Assembly: GCA_964428195.1 (NCBI GenBank)
Contig: CAYRXC010000012.1
Span: 1-22,660 of the forward strand
Reading direction: 5' to 3'
Origin: JAAYGD01 sp964428195
GTDB lineage: Bacteria; Bacillota_I; Bacilli_A; RF39; UBA660
DNA: 22,660 nt
The position numbers and the translations under genes were made by a program. Under the pieces are notes generated by a model, which did not search any database, was not told the origin of the DNA, and saw only the letters and a list, made by a program, of their open reading frames with translations. Below, piece after piece: positions 7,903 to 16,465 of the stretch (the first letter of the stretch is position 1; each line of letters opens with the position of its first letter).

Positions 7903-9679
7903 AAGATCAGAATTAGCGCCAAAAGATTTGGAATTTAAACCAAGCGAATTTGTAATAAGTGATAAGTATGCTACTATTTTAACTGTAATATCTTATCCAA
8001 AGGTTATTCAACATGGTTATCTATCTTCAATCTCTAGTATGCCTGGAGTAAAAATAGTAATTAAGCATATACCTGTTCCATTTTCAAGCTTATCAAAGAT
8101 GTTAAATAAGCAAATTGCAGATTTGAAACAAAAATATATAGAAGAAAAAGATCAAACAATCAAAGAAAGATTTAGACAAGATTTAGAATCCTTAGAATAT
8201 TTTACAAGTCAAATTGCAGCTTCTCAATCTAAAATATTTGACTTTCAAATGCATTTAATGATTACTGCTGATTCTCAAGAAGAGTTGGATTCAAGAAAAG
8301 TAAATACTAAAAACTATTTAGAAGCAATGGAAATGAGAGCAATATCTTTGAGATTTGATCAAGAAAAAGTTTTCAAATCTATGATTCCTATTTTCCCAAA
8401 ACAAGATGTTGAAAGAAGAATTGGAACGCCAATTGCCAGTCCAAGTATTGCGGCAATGTATCCTTTTATTTTTGATAGTGTAAAAGACGAAGGATTATCT
8501 ACTTTGCTTGGTGTTGATTTTTCCGGAGGAGTAATTCTATTTAATCAATTTTTATATCAAATAAAAAAAGAAAACAATAGAAATAATGCGAATTTAATTA
8601 TATTAGGAACATCTGGTAGTGGAAAAAGTACCACTGCCAAGTTAATGCTTAGAAGTCATATTAGAAATGATTATCAAATTGTAGCAATCGATCCTGAAGG
8701 TGAAATCTCTGAAATGACAAAGATGTATGGTGGAAATTTTGTAGATTTAGGAAAAGGTGGAGAATTCGGAATGGTTAATCCTCTTGAAATAATTCTAGAT
8801 GCAGATGAAGAGGAATTGAATGAAGGATTAGGATATACTGTATTAACTAAGTCTTTACAATTTTTAAAAGCCTTTATGAAATATTATGATCCTAGTATTA
8901 CTGAAGATGTATTAACTTTATTTATAGAAGTTGTTCAAGATACTTATAAAAGATTTGGTATAGATTTTGATACCGATTTTACGTCACTTACATCAGATAT
9001 GTATCCAATATTTTCTGATGTATATGCAACCATAAAAGGTAGATTGTCTCAATACATAGATAAGACTCATGAAAGAGACATAATGGAAAAACTTGAAATA
9101 AAGATAAGGCCTATTACTAGAGAATTAAAATACTATTTTGATGGTCATACAACTATAACGGGAAATACTCATTTCATAGTATTTAATATTAGAGAATTGA
9201 TGAATGCTGAAACAAACATAAAAAATGCATTGTTTTTCAACATATTAAAGTATGCATGGGGATTATGCTTAGATAAATCAGTAAATACAGTTTTATCCGT
9301 AGATGAAGCACACGTATTGCTTGCTGCAAACAATGAATTAGGTGCAGAATTTTTGGCACAAGTTCAAAGACGTGCTAGAAAATATAATACGGGAACTATT
9401 ATTATTACTCAACAACCTAGTGATTTTACTGGACAAGAAGTTATTACTCAAGGAAAAGCAATATTTGATAATGCTTCTTACTATATTGTAATGGGATTAA
9501 AGAAACAAGCTGTAGAAGATCTTTCTTTATTGATTGATTTAAACGATAACGAAAGAGATAGTATAAAAAGATATAGTCAAGGTGAAGCATTATTTGTATG
9601 TGGAAACAGGAGAATGAGGATATCAGTAGAGGTAACTCCACAAGAATTAGAGTCATTTGGTAGTGGTGGAGGATATTAA
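7895..9679 (+). CDS. virB4: VirB4-type T4SS ATPase, motor domain part
   Basis: A 594-residue protein carrying the RecA-like motor of VirB4, which energises T4SS assembly and substrate transfer at the inner membrane. Walker A GTSGSGKST begins at residue 238 and Walker B VLSVDEAH lies at about 466-473 (D470, E471). Downstream ARKYNTGTIIITQQPSDF matches the conserved VirB4 sensor region and LAQVQRRARK precedes it. Residues 1-220 contain the rest of the VirB4 N-terminal region, including AIASPSIAAMYPF-like residues before the motor. The ATG overlaps the preceding stop; GGTGA (7883-7887) lies 7 nt upstream and could support reinitiation. The natural protein is probably a fusion with the upstream 184-residue frame. 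Confidence 0.9.
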   Translation: MNIRSELAPKDLEFKPSEFVISDKYATILTVISYPKVIQHGYLSSISSMPGVKIVIKHIPVPFSSLSKMLNKQIADLKQKYIEEKDQTIKERFRQDLESLEYFTSQIAASQSKIFDFQMHLMITADSQEELDSRKVNTKNYLEAMEMRAISLRFDQEKVFKSMIPIFPKQDVERRIGTPIASPSIAAMYPFIFDSVKDEGLSTLLGVDFSGGVILFNQFLYQIKKENNRNNANLIILGTSGSGKSTTAKLMLRSHIRNDYQIVAIDPEGEISEMTKMYGGNFVDLGKGGEFGMVNPLEIILDADEEELNEGLGYTVLTKSLQFLKAFMKYYDPSITEDVLTLFIEVVQDTYKRFGIDFDTDFTSLTSDMYPIFSDVYATIKGRLSQYIDKTHERDIMEKLEIKIRPITRELKYYFDGHTTITGNTHFIVFNIRELMNAETNIKNALFFNILKYAWGLCLDKSVNTVLSVDEAHVLLAANNELGAEFLAQVQRRARKYNTGTIIITQQPSDFTGQEVITQGKAIFDNASYYIVMGLKKQAVEDLSLLIDLNDNERDSIKRYSQGEALFVCGNRRMRISVEVTPQELESFGSGGGY

Positions 9680-9707
9680 CAACCTTCAATTGGATGGTGA
9701 ATAAGTA

Positions 9708-12700
9708 ATGGAAAATAAAAACAATAAGGGGAAAGATTTTAACAGATATAGATCTCCAATGATGCCTAGTGAAAGAAAAAACGGGCAAAATGAGCCTGTT
9801 AATCCAAACTTTAATAAAAAAAAATTTGAATCGGTAAATCCGAATTTTAATGGTAAAAATAATGACTCAGTAAATTCCAATTTTTCCAATAAAGACTATG
9901 ATTCGATAAATCCAAATCTTTCCGAATCAAATGCTGATAAGCCAAAAGCAGAAAAAGGGAATTCGTTGCGAGGCAAATTAGATAATATGCTTGCGGCTAC
10001 AAAAAATCCTGTTGAGGCATTAAAAGCTAAAGGAAAAAGAAAAATTTATTTTATAGTGGGTGGAGCTGCAGTTGCATTGCTATCAATAGTTTTAGTATTG
10101 GGGGCATTATTAAAAGTTGTTGAACCAATTGCTGAAATTGTAGGAGCAGTCGTTCAATTTACTAATAATGTTGTTAATGCAACACAAAACTTTTTCGAAA
10201 GTGCAAAAAATTTATTTAAATACGGACAATTTGCTAAGAATGAGCAAGTCTTGTTTAATAAGATTACTGAAGCCAATAAATTGTTTTCTACTCAGTTTAG
10301 TAAGCGGATAAACATACCTCTGGTCTCCGCGGCCCTGTATTATGACGGGAATCAAGAAGAATGGCATGAAAAGACTTTTATAGTTGTTGAAGATGGAAAA
10401 GAAGTAGAAGTAAATAAGTTATCTAATGAAAAGTTAGATGAAAGAGTAGAGTTTATGGACGCTATTTTCGACATGCTTATTTCTATTAAAGAAGTAAAAT
10501 ATAGGTGTGGTTTTACTCGGACTAGTGATGGAACTATGAGTCCAGTTACTACTTTTATTTCAAGTACATATGTAGAAAGCATAGATCCAACTAGAAAAGA
10601 AAAAGCATGTCCTACTATTTATACGGAAGATATTCCAGATGAAGACAAGTATATTTATTATTATTCTTATGCTTATGATGAAAAAGGATTTGAATTTAGA
10701 TTAATTAATACATATATGGAATTTGAATACAATAGTAATGGATCTCCAAAATCTATGATTTTAAATCCAGTTACCGGATACTTAAAAGGCGAATATAAAA
10801 TATTAAGAAATATGAATACGATAAACAAAAAGATTGAAAAATATCCTTTGTTTAGAGAAAAAATGGAAAACAATGAAGTAACATTAATCGATTTGTTATA
10901 TACAGAAACATTAGAAGAAGTAGTCGAAGTTAGCACAATTGTTCAAGATATTATGCTTTCGTATGAAGTATGGAAATTTATTTATGGAATAGAAGATGAT
11001 TATGATGAAAGATGCTATTTTCCAGGTAATATTCCTAAAGAAATGCTGACAGAAATTAGGGCTCCATTTAATGGATATTATTATATTACATCGAGATACG
11101 GGAACAGACCAAATCCAGTTGGAGATTCAGATAAGAAATATGAGTACCATAATGGTATAGATATTGTTGCTAAAGAAGACACTACAATATATGCGGTTTA
11201 TGATGGCGTTGTTTCTGAATCTAGTTTTGATACCGGTGGAGGAAACTATGTTACCATTCAACATACTATTGGAGCCACAACTTTTTATAGTCAATATATG
11301 CATATGGAATCTCCAAGTAGTCTTGCTGTTGGAAATTCTGTTGCTAAAGGAACAGCAATAGGAGTTATGGGGTCGACTGGTAGGTCTACCGGTGCCCATC
11401 TTCACTTTGGGTTCTATACATTAAAAGATGGAAAAAAATCATATATGAATCCAGAAAATTTATTTTCAGATGCCGAAAATTACCAATTTAATTGTGTATC
11501 AAGCAAAACTGAACCAAACGAGTATTGTACTTTAAATGGTGGTGCTGCTGTTTATTCATTTAAATCAAAATATGGATTTGATTTAATCAGAGCTATTATT
11601 TCAGCAGAAACTAGTGGAAATAGTGATTATGCAGTTATGAAACTTCATTATGATTTGGATACTTTTAAAGAAATATATGAAAGAAATAAATCCAAATATA
11701 GTGAAATAGATGGAAAGATTGACTTTGAAGGATACACCGTAAAAACAGAAGGATCAAGTTATAATTTTAAAGATCCACAAGATGTTGTGGGTAGGAGAGC
11801 TGTGCTCGAATATATAGGCCAAATGGATAAAAAAGTATATGATTCTATTTCTATAGGATTAAACATGGTTCCAACGAATGCTTTTTCTCTATTTGAATAC
11901 AAAAGTCCAAAAGAAATGTATGAAACATTATATTCAAACAATTTCGAATTGATTCAGGCAATGGTCGAATATACAATAAATAATAACCCATTTATTGAAG
12001 AAATATTAAGTACTGTAGAGAGTTATGAAGGACCATTGTATACAGTTAAAAGTGGAGAAAGTCTTCAAAGTATTGCGCAATCATTTGGTATATCTCCTTA
12101 TGACTTATTGAGAGCGGGAGAAAGCCAAAGCAGTGTTGTACCAGGAAATAGAATAAAACTTTCTGATTCAGCAGTAGTAAATATGTTCATTAAGGCATTT
12201 TATTCTCATATACCAGCAGAAAACGAAAATAATAAGTATTTGAATGAATTTAATTACGCTAATAAAGTATTGGAAGCTTATTTAAATATGAAAGATGATC
12301 CCGATTCAAATATAGAAAACTATATGAATGATTGTTTGATAATACCTGTTCCTGGTTGGGAAGATTGTAGCACCTATGAGGAAGAAGGAAAATGCAATAA
12401 AAATATTGAAACATATAGAGGAACTGCAAAATGGTTTGCGGACACTGCCCCAACCAATGCGGGAAAAAGAGCGCTAGCTTATGCAATGTCTTTATGGGGA
12501 AAAGTAAGATATTGTGGAGCTTGTGGTATAGGAGATGCAGAATGTATTGATATAAAACCTGATGGTACTATTGGTAAGCATGCATTTAAGTATGGATTTT
12601 CTGCAATAAGATGCTCTCCTTGGGCACATGCATATTATAAAGAGGGTTTTAATCCAAAATGGGGAACGCTTCATTCATATACATATAAAGGAACTCCTTA

Positions 12701-13202
12701 TTATAAGAATGAGAGTGATGAAAATGCAAATATAATTAGTTATCAAAATGATGGAGGAGACTTTACTGCAGGTTTGGCAGGTTTAGACTGTGCTGGATAT
12801 GTTAATTGGGTATTAAATCATACCTTCCAAGTTTTTGATAGTAGTACCTTTTCAGTAATGGATACAGTATGTAATTCTGAAACAGATTATACGGTATCGA
12901 CACAATTTGAAAGTGTACCAGAATTCACTAGTTTTGGTGATAGCATTCTACCTCTTCTTACTCCTGGAGATATTCTATGTAACTCAACGGGTGGGAAATA
13001 TGGTGAAGCATATAATTATTCTGGTAATTCAAGACACGTAATGATCTTCATGGGGTATGAAGACGCTAATTTTGATGCAATACCTAATAGTGGAGATAAA
13101 GTAATAATAATTCACTCTTCAGATATTGGAGTAAGAGTAGACAGGAAAGATGCATCTGATAAGTATTGGAAAGAATTAAATTCTTATGCAACTTACAAAT
13201 AG
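9708..13202 (+). CDS. Membrane-anchored multidomain wall hydrolase (M23, LysM, NlpC/P60), VirB1-like
   Basis: A 1164-residue protein expected to open the peptidoglycan for the secretion apparatus. Order: a cytoplasmic tail with four 12-residue repeats (29-76); a membrane helix at about 112-136; an unassigned region (140-450); an M23 endopeptidase domain (about 450-590) with HNGID (H481, D485) and HLH (H564, H566), all metal ligands present; a region at 620-760 where AETSGNSDY (E634) hints at a lysozyme-like fold; a LysM motif starting near 777; and a C-terminal NlpC/P60 domain with LDCAGY (C1028), H1110 and H1136 as the likely catalytic set. The ribosome-binding site is GGATGGTGA. Gram-positive conjugation systems usually carry a two-domain lysozyme plus NlpC/P60 enzyme; the M23 addition and the size are unusual. 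The extracytoplasmic part contains many cysteines. Confidence 0.85.
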   Translation: MENKNNKGKDFNRYRSPMMPSERKNGQNEPVNPNFNKKKFESVNPNFNGKNNDSVNSNFSNKDYDSINPNLSESNADKPKAEKGNSLRGKLDNMLAATKNPVEALKAKGKRKIYFIVGGAAVALLSIVLVLGALLKVVEPIAEIVGAVVQFTNNVVNATQNFFESAKNLFKYGQFAKNEQVLFNKITEANKLFSTQFSKRINIPLVSAALYYDGNQEEWHEKTFIVVEDGKEVEVNKLSNEKLDERVEFMDAIFDMLISIKEVKYRCGFTRTSDGTMSPVTTFISSTYVESIDPTRKEKACPTIYTEDIPDEDKYIYYYSYAYDEKGFEFRLINTYMEFEYNSNGSPKSMILNPVTGYLKGEYKILRNMNTINKKIEKYPLFREKMENNEVTLIDLLYTETLEEVVEVSTIVQDIMLSYEVWKFIYGIEDDYDERCYFPGNIPKEMLTEIRAPFNGYYYITSRYGNRPNPVGDSDKKYEYHNGIDIVAKEDTTIYAVYDGVVSESSFDTGGGNYVTIQHTIGATTFYSQYMHMESPSSLAVGNSVAKGTAIGVMGSTGRSTGAHLHFGFYTLKDGKKSYMNPENLFSDAENYQFNCVSSKTEPNEYCTLNGGAAVYSFKSKYGFDLIRAIISAETSGNSDYAVMKLHYDLDTFKEIYERNKSKYSEIDGKIDFEGYTVKTEGSSYNFKDPQDVVGRRAVLEYIGQMDKKVYDSISIGLNMVPTNAFSLFEYKSPKEMYETLYSNNFELIQAMVEYTINNNPFIEEILSTVESYEGPLYTVKSGESLQSIAQSFGISPYDLLRAGESQSSVVPGNRIKLSDSAVVNMFIKAFYSHIPAENENNKYLNEFNYANKVLEAYLNMKDDPDSNIENYMNDCLIIPVPGWEDCSTYEEEGKCNKNIETYRGTAKWFADTAPTNAGKRALAYAMSLWGKVRYCGACGIGDAECIDIKPDGTIGKHAFKYGFSAIRCSPWAHAYYKEGFNPKWGTLHSYTYKGTPYYKNESDENANIISYQNDGGDFTAGLAGLDCAGYVNWVLNHTFQVFDSSTFSVMDTVCNSETDYTVSTQFESVPEFTSFGDSILPLLTPGDILCNSTGGKYGEAYNYSGNSRHVMIFMGYEDANFDAIPNSGDKVIIIHSSDIGVRVDRKDASDKYWKELNSYATYK
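9792..9935 (+). repeat. Four tandem 12-residue repeats in the cytoplasmic tail of the wall hydrolase
   Basis: Residues 29-76 consist of four imperfect 12-residue units with consensus (E/D)(S/P)(V/I)NPNFNxKxx: units begin at E29, E41, D53 and D65. The DNA copies are diverged, so the repetition is old or kept by selection at protein level. Confidence 0.8.
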
Positions 13203-13210
13203 GAGATTTT

Positions 13211-13903
13211 ATGAGAATAAGTAAAATATTTATTTTTTTACTATTGAGTTTAATGTTTTCGGGATGTACTATTTATTATAATTTTAATATTGATGAAGCT
13301 TTAAATATCAACGAAGAGATTAAGTTTAAATATGACAATTTAACTTTTGAAGGTGATAATGCGTCTATAACAAAAGATAATTATGATAAGTTAATGAGTA
13401 ATATAAAAAAAGATGCTCAAGATAATAGATATATGTTTATTGATGAATCTAACGGCAATAACATAAAGTATACTTTGAAAAAGACATCATCATTTTCCAA
13501 TTTTAAAGATCCTATTTTTTTAGAAGGCAAATATGAAAAATTTAAAACTGACTGTAATGATAAATTTTGTTCATTTTCTGCTTCTGTAGTAGAAAATGAT
13601 ATAACCGGTGAAGGAGATTTAATATATTTAAGTATTGGAATATCTGTTCCATACGAAGTAATCAAACATAATGCAACAGATTTTGATGAGAAAAACAACA
13701 TATATTATTGGAATTATTCATCGATTGGAGAACAAAATAATATTGAGATAGTATTTAGAAAAGGTGGAAAAAACATTGTAGAAATAAATGAAGCAAAAAA
13801 TGAAACAAAAAAGATTTTATGGGGTATAATAGGAATATCAGTTATTTCATTAGCAGTATTTGTTGGATTAAAAGTTATGAGAACAAATAAAGTTGGTTTA
13901 TAA
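13211..13903 (+). CDS. Lipoprotein with C-terminal membrane helix, T4SS-associated
   Basis: A 230-residue protein with a lipoprotein signal: MRISK, a hydrophobic core and FSGC with the lipidated Cys at residue 19. The mature part (YYNFNIDEALNINEEIKF onward) is beta-rich and resembles LppM-type domains of Firmicutes surface proteins, though I recognise no catalytic motif. A second membrane helix near residues 203-222 is followed by a short basic tail, so the protein would be attached at both ends. I chose ATG 13211, directly after AGGAG at 13201-13205, rather than an upstream ATG that overlaps the hydrolase gene. It lies 8 nt after the hydrolase and 8 nt before virD4. It may be a structural or scaffold component of the secretion channel on the outer face. 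Confidence 0.72.
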   Translation: MRISKIFIFLLLSLMFSGCTIYYNFNIDEALNINEEIKFKYDNLTFEGDNASITKDNYDKLMSNIKKDAQDNRYMFIDESNGNNIKYTLKKTSSFSNFKDPIFLEGKYEKFKTDCNDKFCSFSASVVENDITGEGDLIYLSIGISVPYEVIKHNATDFDEKNNIYYWNYSSIGEQNNIEIVFRKGGKNIVEINEAKNETKKILWGIIGISVISLAVFVGLKVMRTNKVGL

Positions 13904-13911
13904 GGAGATTT

Positions 13912-16035
13912 ATGAAGCTTAAGTTCAAAGCAACTGAAACAGATTTAATTAAATATGGATTAGCGGCATTACTATTTTTATATGTTGTTGCTATTTCAGT
14001 TTTAAACTTGTCTTCTTTTGTAAGAACGGGCTTATTTCATGGTATGAATCCATTTCCGGCTTTTACACCGGAGTATATTGTATATACTATATCATTCTTT
14101 ATTGCGGGATTGGTAATGGTTGGGTTAATGGTAACATCTCACTTTTTTGATAGAGAAAAAGGCTTTGGTTTTGTAAAAACAGATAAAAAAAATGATAGCT
14201 ATGAAACATGGGCGAAGGAAAAAGAAGTAAAGAAAACTAGAGGAGTACAAAAAATTATCCCTTCAGAAAAAAAATATGAATTTGGTGGGGTTCCTTTGAT
14301 TGTTAAAGAAAATGAATTGTGGGTAGATGACGGAGAGTCACATTCGTTGATAGTTGGAGCTACAGGTTCAGGAAAAACTTCTTGTATGGTTCAACCTTTA
14401 GTAAATATTTTAGCAAAAAAAGGTGAATCTATGATAATCACTGACCCTAAGGGAGAGATATATAGAAATAATTATGAGTATTTAAAGGCAAATGATTACA
14501 ATATTGTAGTATTGAATTTTAGAGAACCTCAAAGAGGAAATGCATGGAATCCTTTGACATTACCTTACAATTTCTTAAAAGAAGGAAATAGCGATAAAAG
14601 TAATGAACTATTAAGAGACTTAGCTTTGAATATATTGAGTGAAGAAAAAACAGATGATCCATTTTGGCAAAATACTGCATCTGACTTTTTTACTGGATTA
14701 GCACAAGGGTTGTTTCAAGATGTTACTGATACTAGTCAAATTAATTTAAATTCAATCATTTTGATGCTTACAGTAGGTGAGAAACGACTAGGATCTTCGA
14801 CATATATGAAAGAATATTTTTCAATGAAAGATGAAAAGAATTCGGCATATATTAACGCATCTGGTACAGTTAATGCGCCAAATGAAACACAAGGTGGAAT
14901 AATTTCTGTATTTAGACAAAGAGTAAATATATTTGCTATGGCAGAGAACTTATCTGAGATGTTATCTCATAGTGATTTTGATTTGAAAGATATTGGAAGA
15001 AAAAAGACAGCAGTATTTTTGGTAATACAAGACGAAAAGAAAACATATCATGCTTTAGCAACGATATTTATTAAGCAATGTTATGAAAGTTTGATAGATG
15101 TAGCTCAATCAAATCCGAATGGGATGTTGAAAGTAAGAACTAATTTTATATTAGATGAATTTGCTAACTTACCAGCATTGAAGGATGTTACTACGATGAT
15201 TACTGCAGCTAGATCGAGACAAATTAGATTCAATTTAATAATTCAAAACTTTGCCCAATTAAATCAAGTATATGGTGCAGATGAAGCGGAAACAATCAAA
15301 GGAAACTGTGCAAATACGATTTATTTGTTGAGTAGCGAATTAAAGTCTCTAGAAGAAATAAGCAAGCTTGCTGGAGATCGAAAAATAAAAACTAAAGACA
15401 AAGAGGAAGTAAGGCCATTAATAAGTGTTGCAGAATTACAAAGATTAAAATTTAAAGATGCTATTTTACTTAAACATCGTTGTTCTCCATTTAAGACAAC
15501 ACTAAAATTTGCAAATGAAATAAATTTTAATATGCCAAAATATCCTGAAGGAGTATTTCCAGAAAGAAAGAAACAAGCGATACAATATTTTGATTTAAAA
15601 GAATTCGTTAATCAAGAAAGACAAAAGAAAATGTTTGGGGGAGCGCAACCCCAAATTAACGAGGGAAGACCAATGGATAAGCAATTTGATATGGGCTTTA
15701 GACCTCCAAACCCAAATGATTTAATGAAAATGAATCCATTTATGGGAGAAAAAGCACCAATCCCTGGATTTGCATCTCAAACACAAGAAAACCAAACATT
15801 TGATATTGATGAGTTGATAAAAAAGATTGATGCAAAAATTGCTGAATTGGAAGAAGAAGAAGCAATGTCTGGAAAACCAAATGAAAAACCAGAAGCAAAA
15901 CAAGAACCGAAGAATATAGAACCAGAAACTGAAGAGATAAAGATCAATACTAATATAGATGATGTTATAAAATCAATTAAAGAGGAAGAAAATACTGATG
16001 ATCAATTCTTTGATGATTTCTTCTCAAATGAATAA
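13912..16035 (+). CDS. virD4: VirD4/TraG-type coupling ATPase
   Basis: A 707-residue coupling protein that would select substrate and feed it to the T4SS channel. Two membrane helices occur near residues 14-34 and 48-75, followed by Walker A GATGSGKTS (149-157), the DPKGEI signature at 178-183, NPLTLPYN, Walker B ILDEFANLP (D415, E416), and IIQNFAQL of the TraG/VirD4 sensor region. All motor residues look intact. Residues from about 575 to the end form a low-complexity tail with Pro/Met-rich then strongly acidic, Glu-rich sequence, likely a flexible substrate or partner-binding region. The start follows AAGGAG. It is the last gene of the cluster and is followed by a terminator. Confidence 0.92.
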   Translation: MKLKFKATETDLIKYGLAALLFLYVVAISVLNLSSFVRTGLFHGMNPFPAFTPEYIVYTISFFIAGLVMVGLMVTSHFFDREKGFGFVKTDKKNDSYETWAKEKEVKKTRGVQKIIPSEKKYEFGGVPLIVKENELWVDDGESHSLIVGATGSGKTSCMVQPLVNILAKKGESMIITDPKGEIYRNNYEYLKANDYNIVVLNFREPQRGNAWNPLTLPYNFLKEGNSDKSNELLRDLALNILSEEKTDDPFWQNTASDFFTGLAQGLFQDVTDTSQINLNSIILMLTVGEKRLGSSTYMKEYFSMKDEKNSAYINASGTVNAPNETQGGIISVFRQRVNIFAMAENLSEMLSHSDFDLKDIGRKKTAVFLVIQDEKKTYHALATIFIKQCYESLIDVAQSNPNGMLKVRTNFILDEFANLPALKDVTTMITAARSRQIRFNLIIQNFAQLNQVYGADEAETIKGNCANTIYLLSSELKSLEEISKLAGDRKIKTKDKEEVRPLISVAELQRLKFKDAILLKHRCSPFKTTLKFANEINFNMPKYPEGVFPERKKQAIQYFDLKEFVNQERQKKMFGGAQPQINEGRPMDKQFDMGFRPPNPNDLMKMNPFMGEKAPIPGFASQTQENQTFDIDELIKKIDAKIAELEEEEAMSGKPNEKPEAKQEPKNIEPETEEIKINTNIDDVIKSIKEEENTDDQFFDDFFSNE

Positions 16036-16057
16036 AAATGTACAAAGTACATTTTTT
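16034..16057 (+). terminator. Intrinsic terminator of the secretion cluster
   Basis: Inverted repeat AAAAATGTAC / GTACATTTTT (16034-16043 and 16047-16056) with loop AAA and a T-run. It overlaps the virD4 stop codon and separates the cluster from the prepilin genes. Confidence 0.78.
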
Positions 16058-16068
16058 CTTTATATTGT

Positions 16069-16097
16069 TTGATTTTATTTGTCATTGATTATATAAT
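16069..16097 (+). promoter_or_regulatory. Predicted sigma-A promoter of the prepilin operon
   Basis: TTGATT (16069-16074) and a perfect TATAAT (16092-16097) with a 17-nt spacer, 23 nt before the first prepilin ATG and downstream of the virD4 terminator. Confidence 0.68.
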
Positions 16098-16120
16098 TAT
16101 AATAGTTGGAAGGTGAATAT

Positions 16121-16456
16121 ATGAATAACAAGGCTTTCACTATGATTGAAGTAATAGCTATTATAGCACTTTTGGGAGTAATATTATTAATTGCACTACC
16201 AAAATTCTTCTCTACTAAAAATGATGTAAATATTAAAGAAAGACAAAAAAAAGAAGAATTGATAATTAATTCAGCTAGATTATATTTTATAAATAATAAT
16301 ATTCCTTTGGGTGAAACAGTAGAAGTTTCAACACTTTGCTCTGAAGCCTACATTCAGTGCCCTATAGTTAACCCTGTCGATAATACAAATATGGAAGGTC
16401 AAGTAACAAGCTATATCGATGCAAATGGCGTACTTTCATATAGATATGATGAATAA
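16121..16456 (+). CDS. Type IV prepilin-like protein, short
   Basis: A 111-residue protein beginning MNNKAFTMIEV, a class III (type IV prepilin) signal: short basic leader, then FTMIE with Glu at +5 and a hydrophobic helix to about residue 28. The residue before the cleavage point is Ala5, not the usual Gly. The secreted part has one cysteine pair in the pattern LCxxxYxxCPxxNPxxN (C73, C80), shared with the next gene. I chose ATG 16121 behind GGAAGGTGA; a TTG in frame at 16106 contains that ribosome-binding site and is less likely. Pseudopilins of this kind serve competence (ComG-like) or type II-like pili; no assembly ATPase of that type is nearby, although the CpaF system is. Confidence 0.8.
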   Translation: MNNKAFTMIEVIAIIALLGVILLIALPKFFSTKNDVNIKERQKKEELIINSARLYFINNNIPLGETVEVSTLCSEAYIQCPIVNPVDNTNMEGQVTSYIDANGVLSYRYDE

Positions 16457-16465
16457 GGAGATGTT

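Noticed and set aside
7887..7905. UGA recoding as Trp at the virB4 junction
   Set aside because: Reading TGA as Trp only extends the frame by one Ile codon before TAA, so it does not join the two parts; no other gene shows in-frame TGA and TGG is used for Trp.
13166..13210. Upstream ATG for the lipoprotein gene
   Set aside because: It would add 15 residues before the lipoprotein signal and overlap the hydrolase gene; ATG 13211 sits behind AGGAG and gives a proper signal peptide.
16106..16120. TTG start for the first prepilin
   Set aside because: The stretch contains the GGAAGGTGA ribosome-binding site of ATG 16121, which gives the expected short basic prepilin leader.
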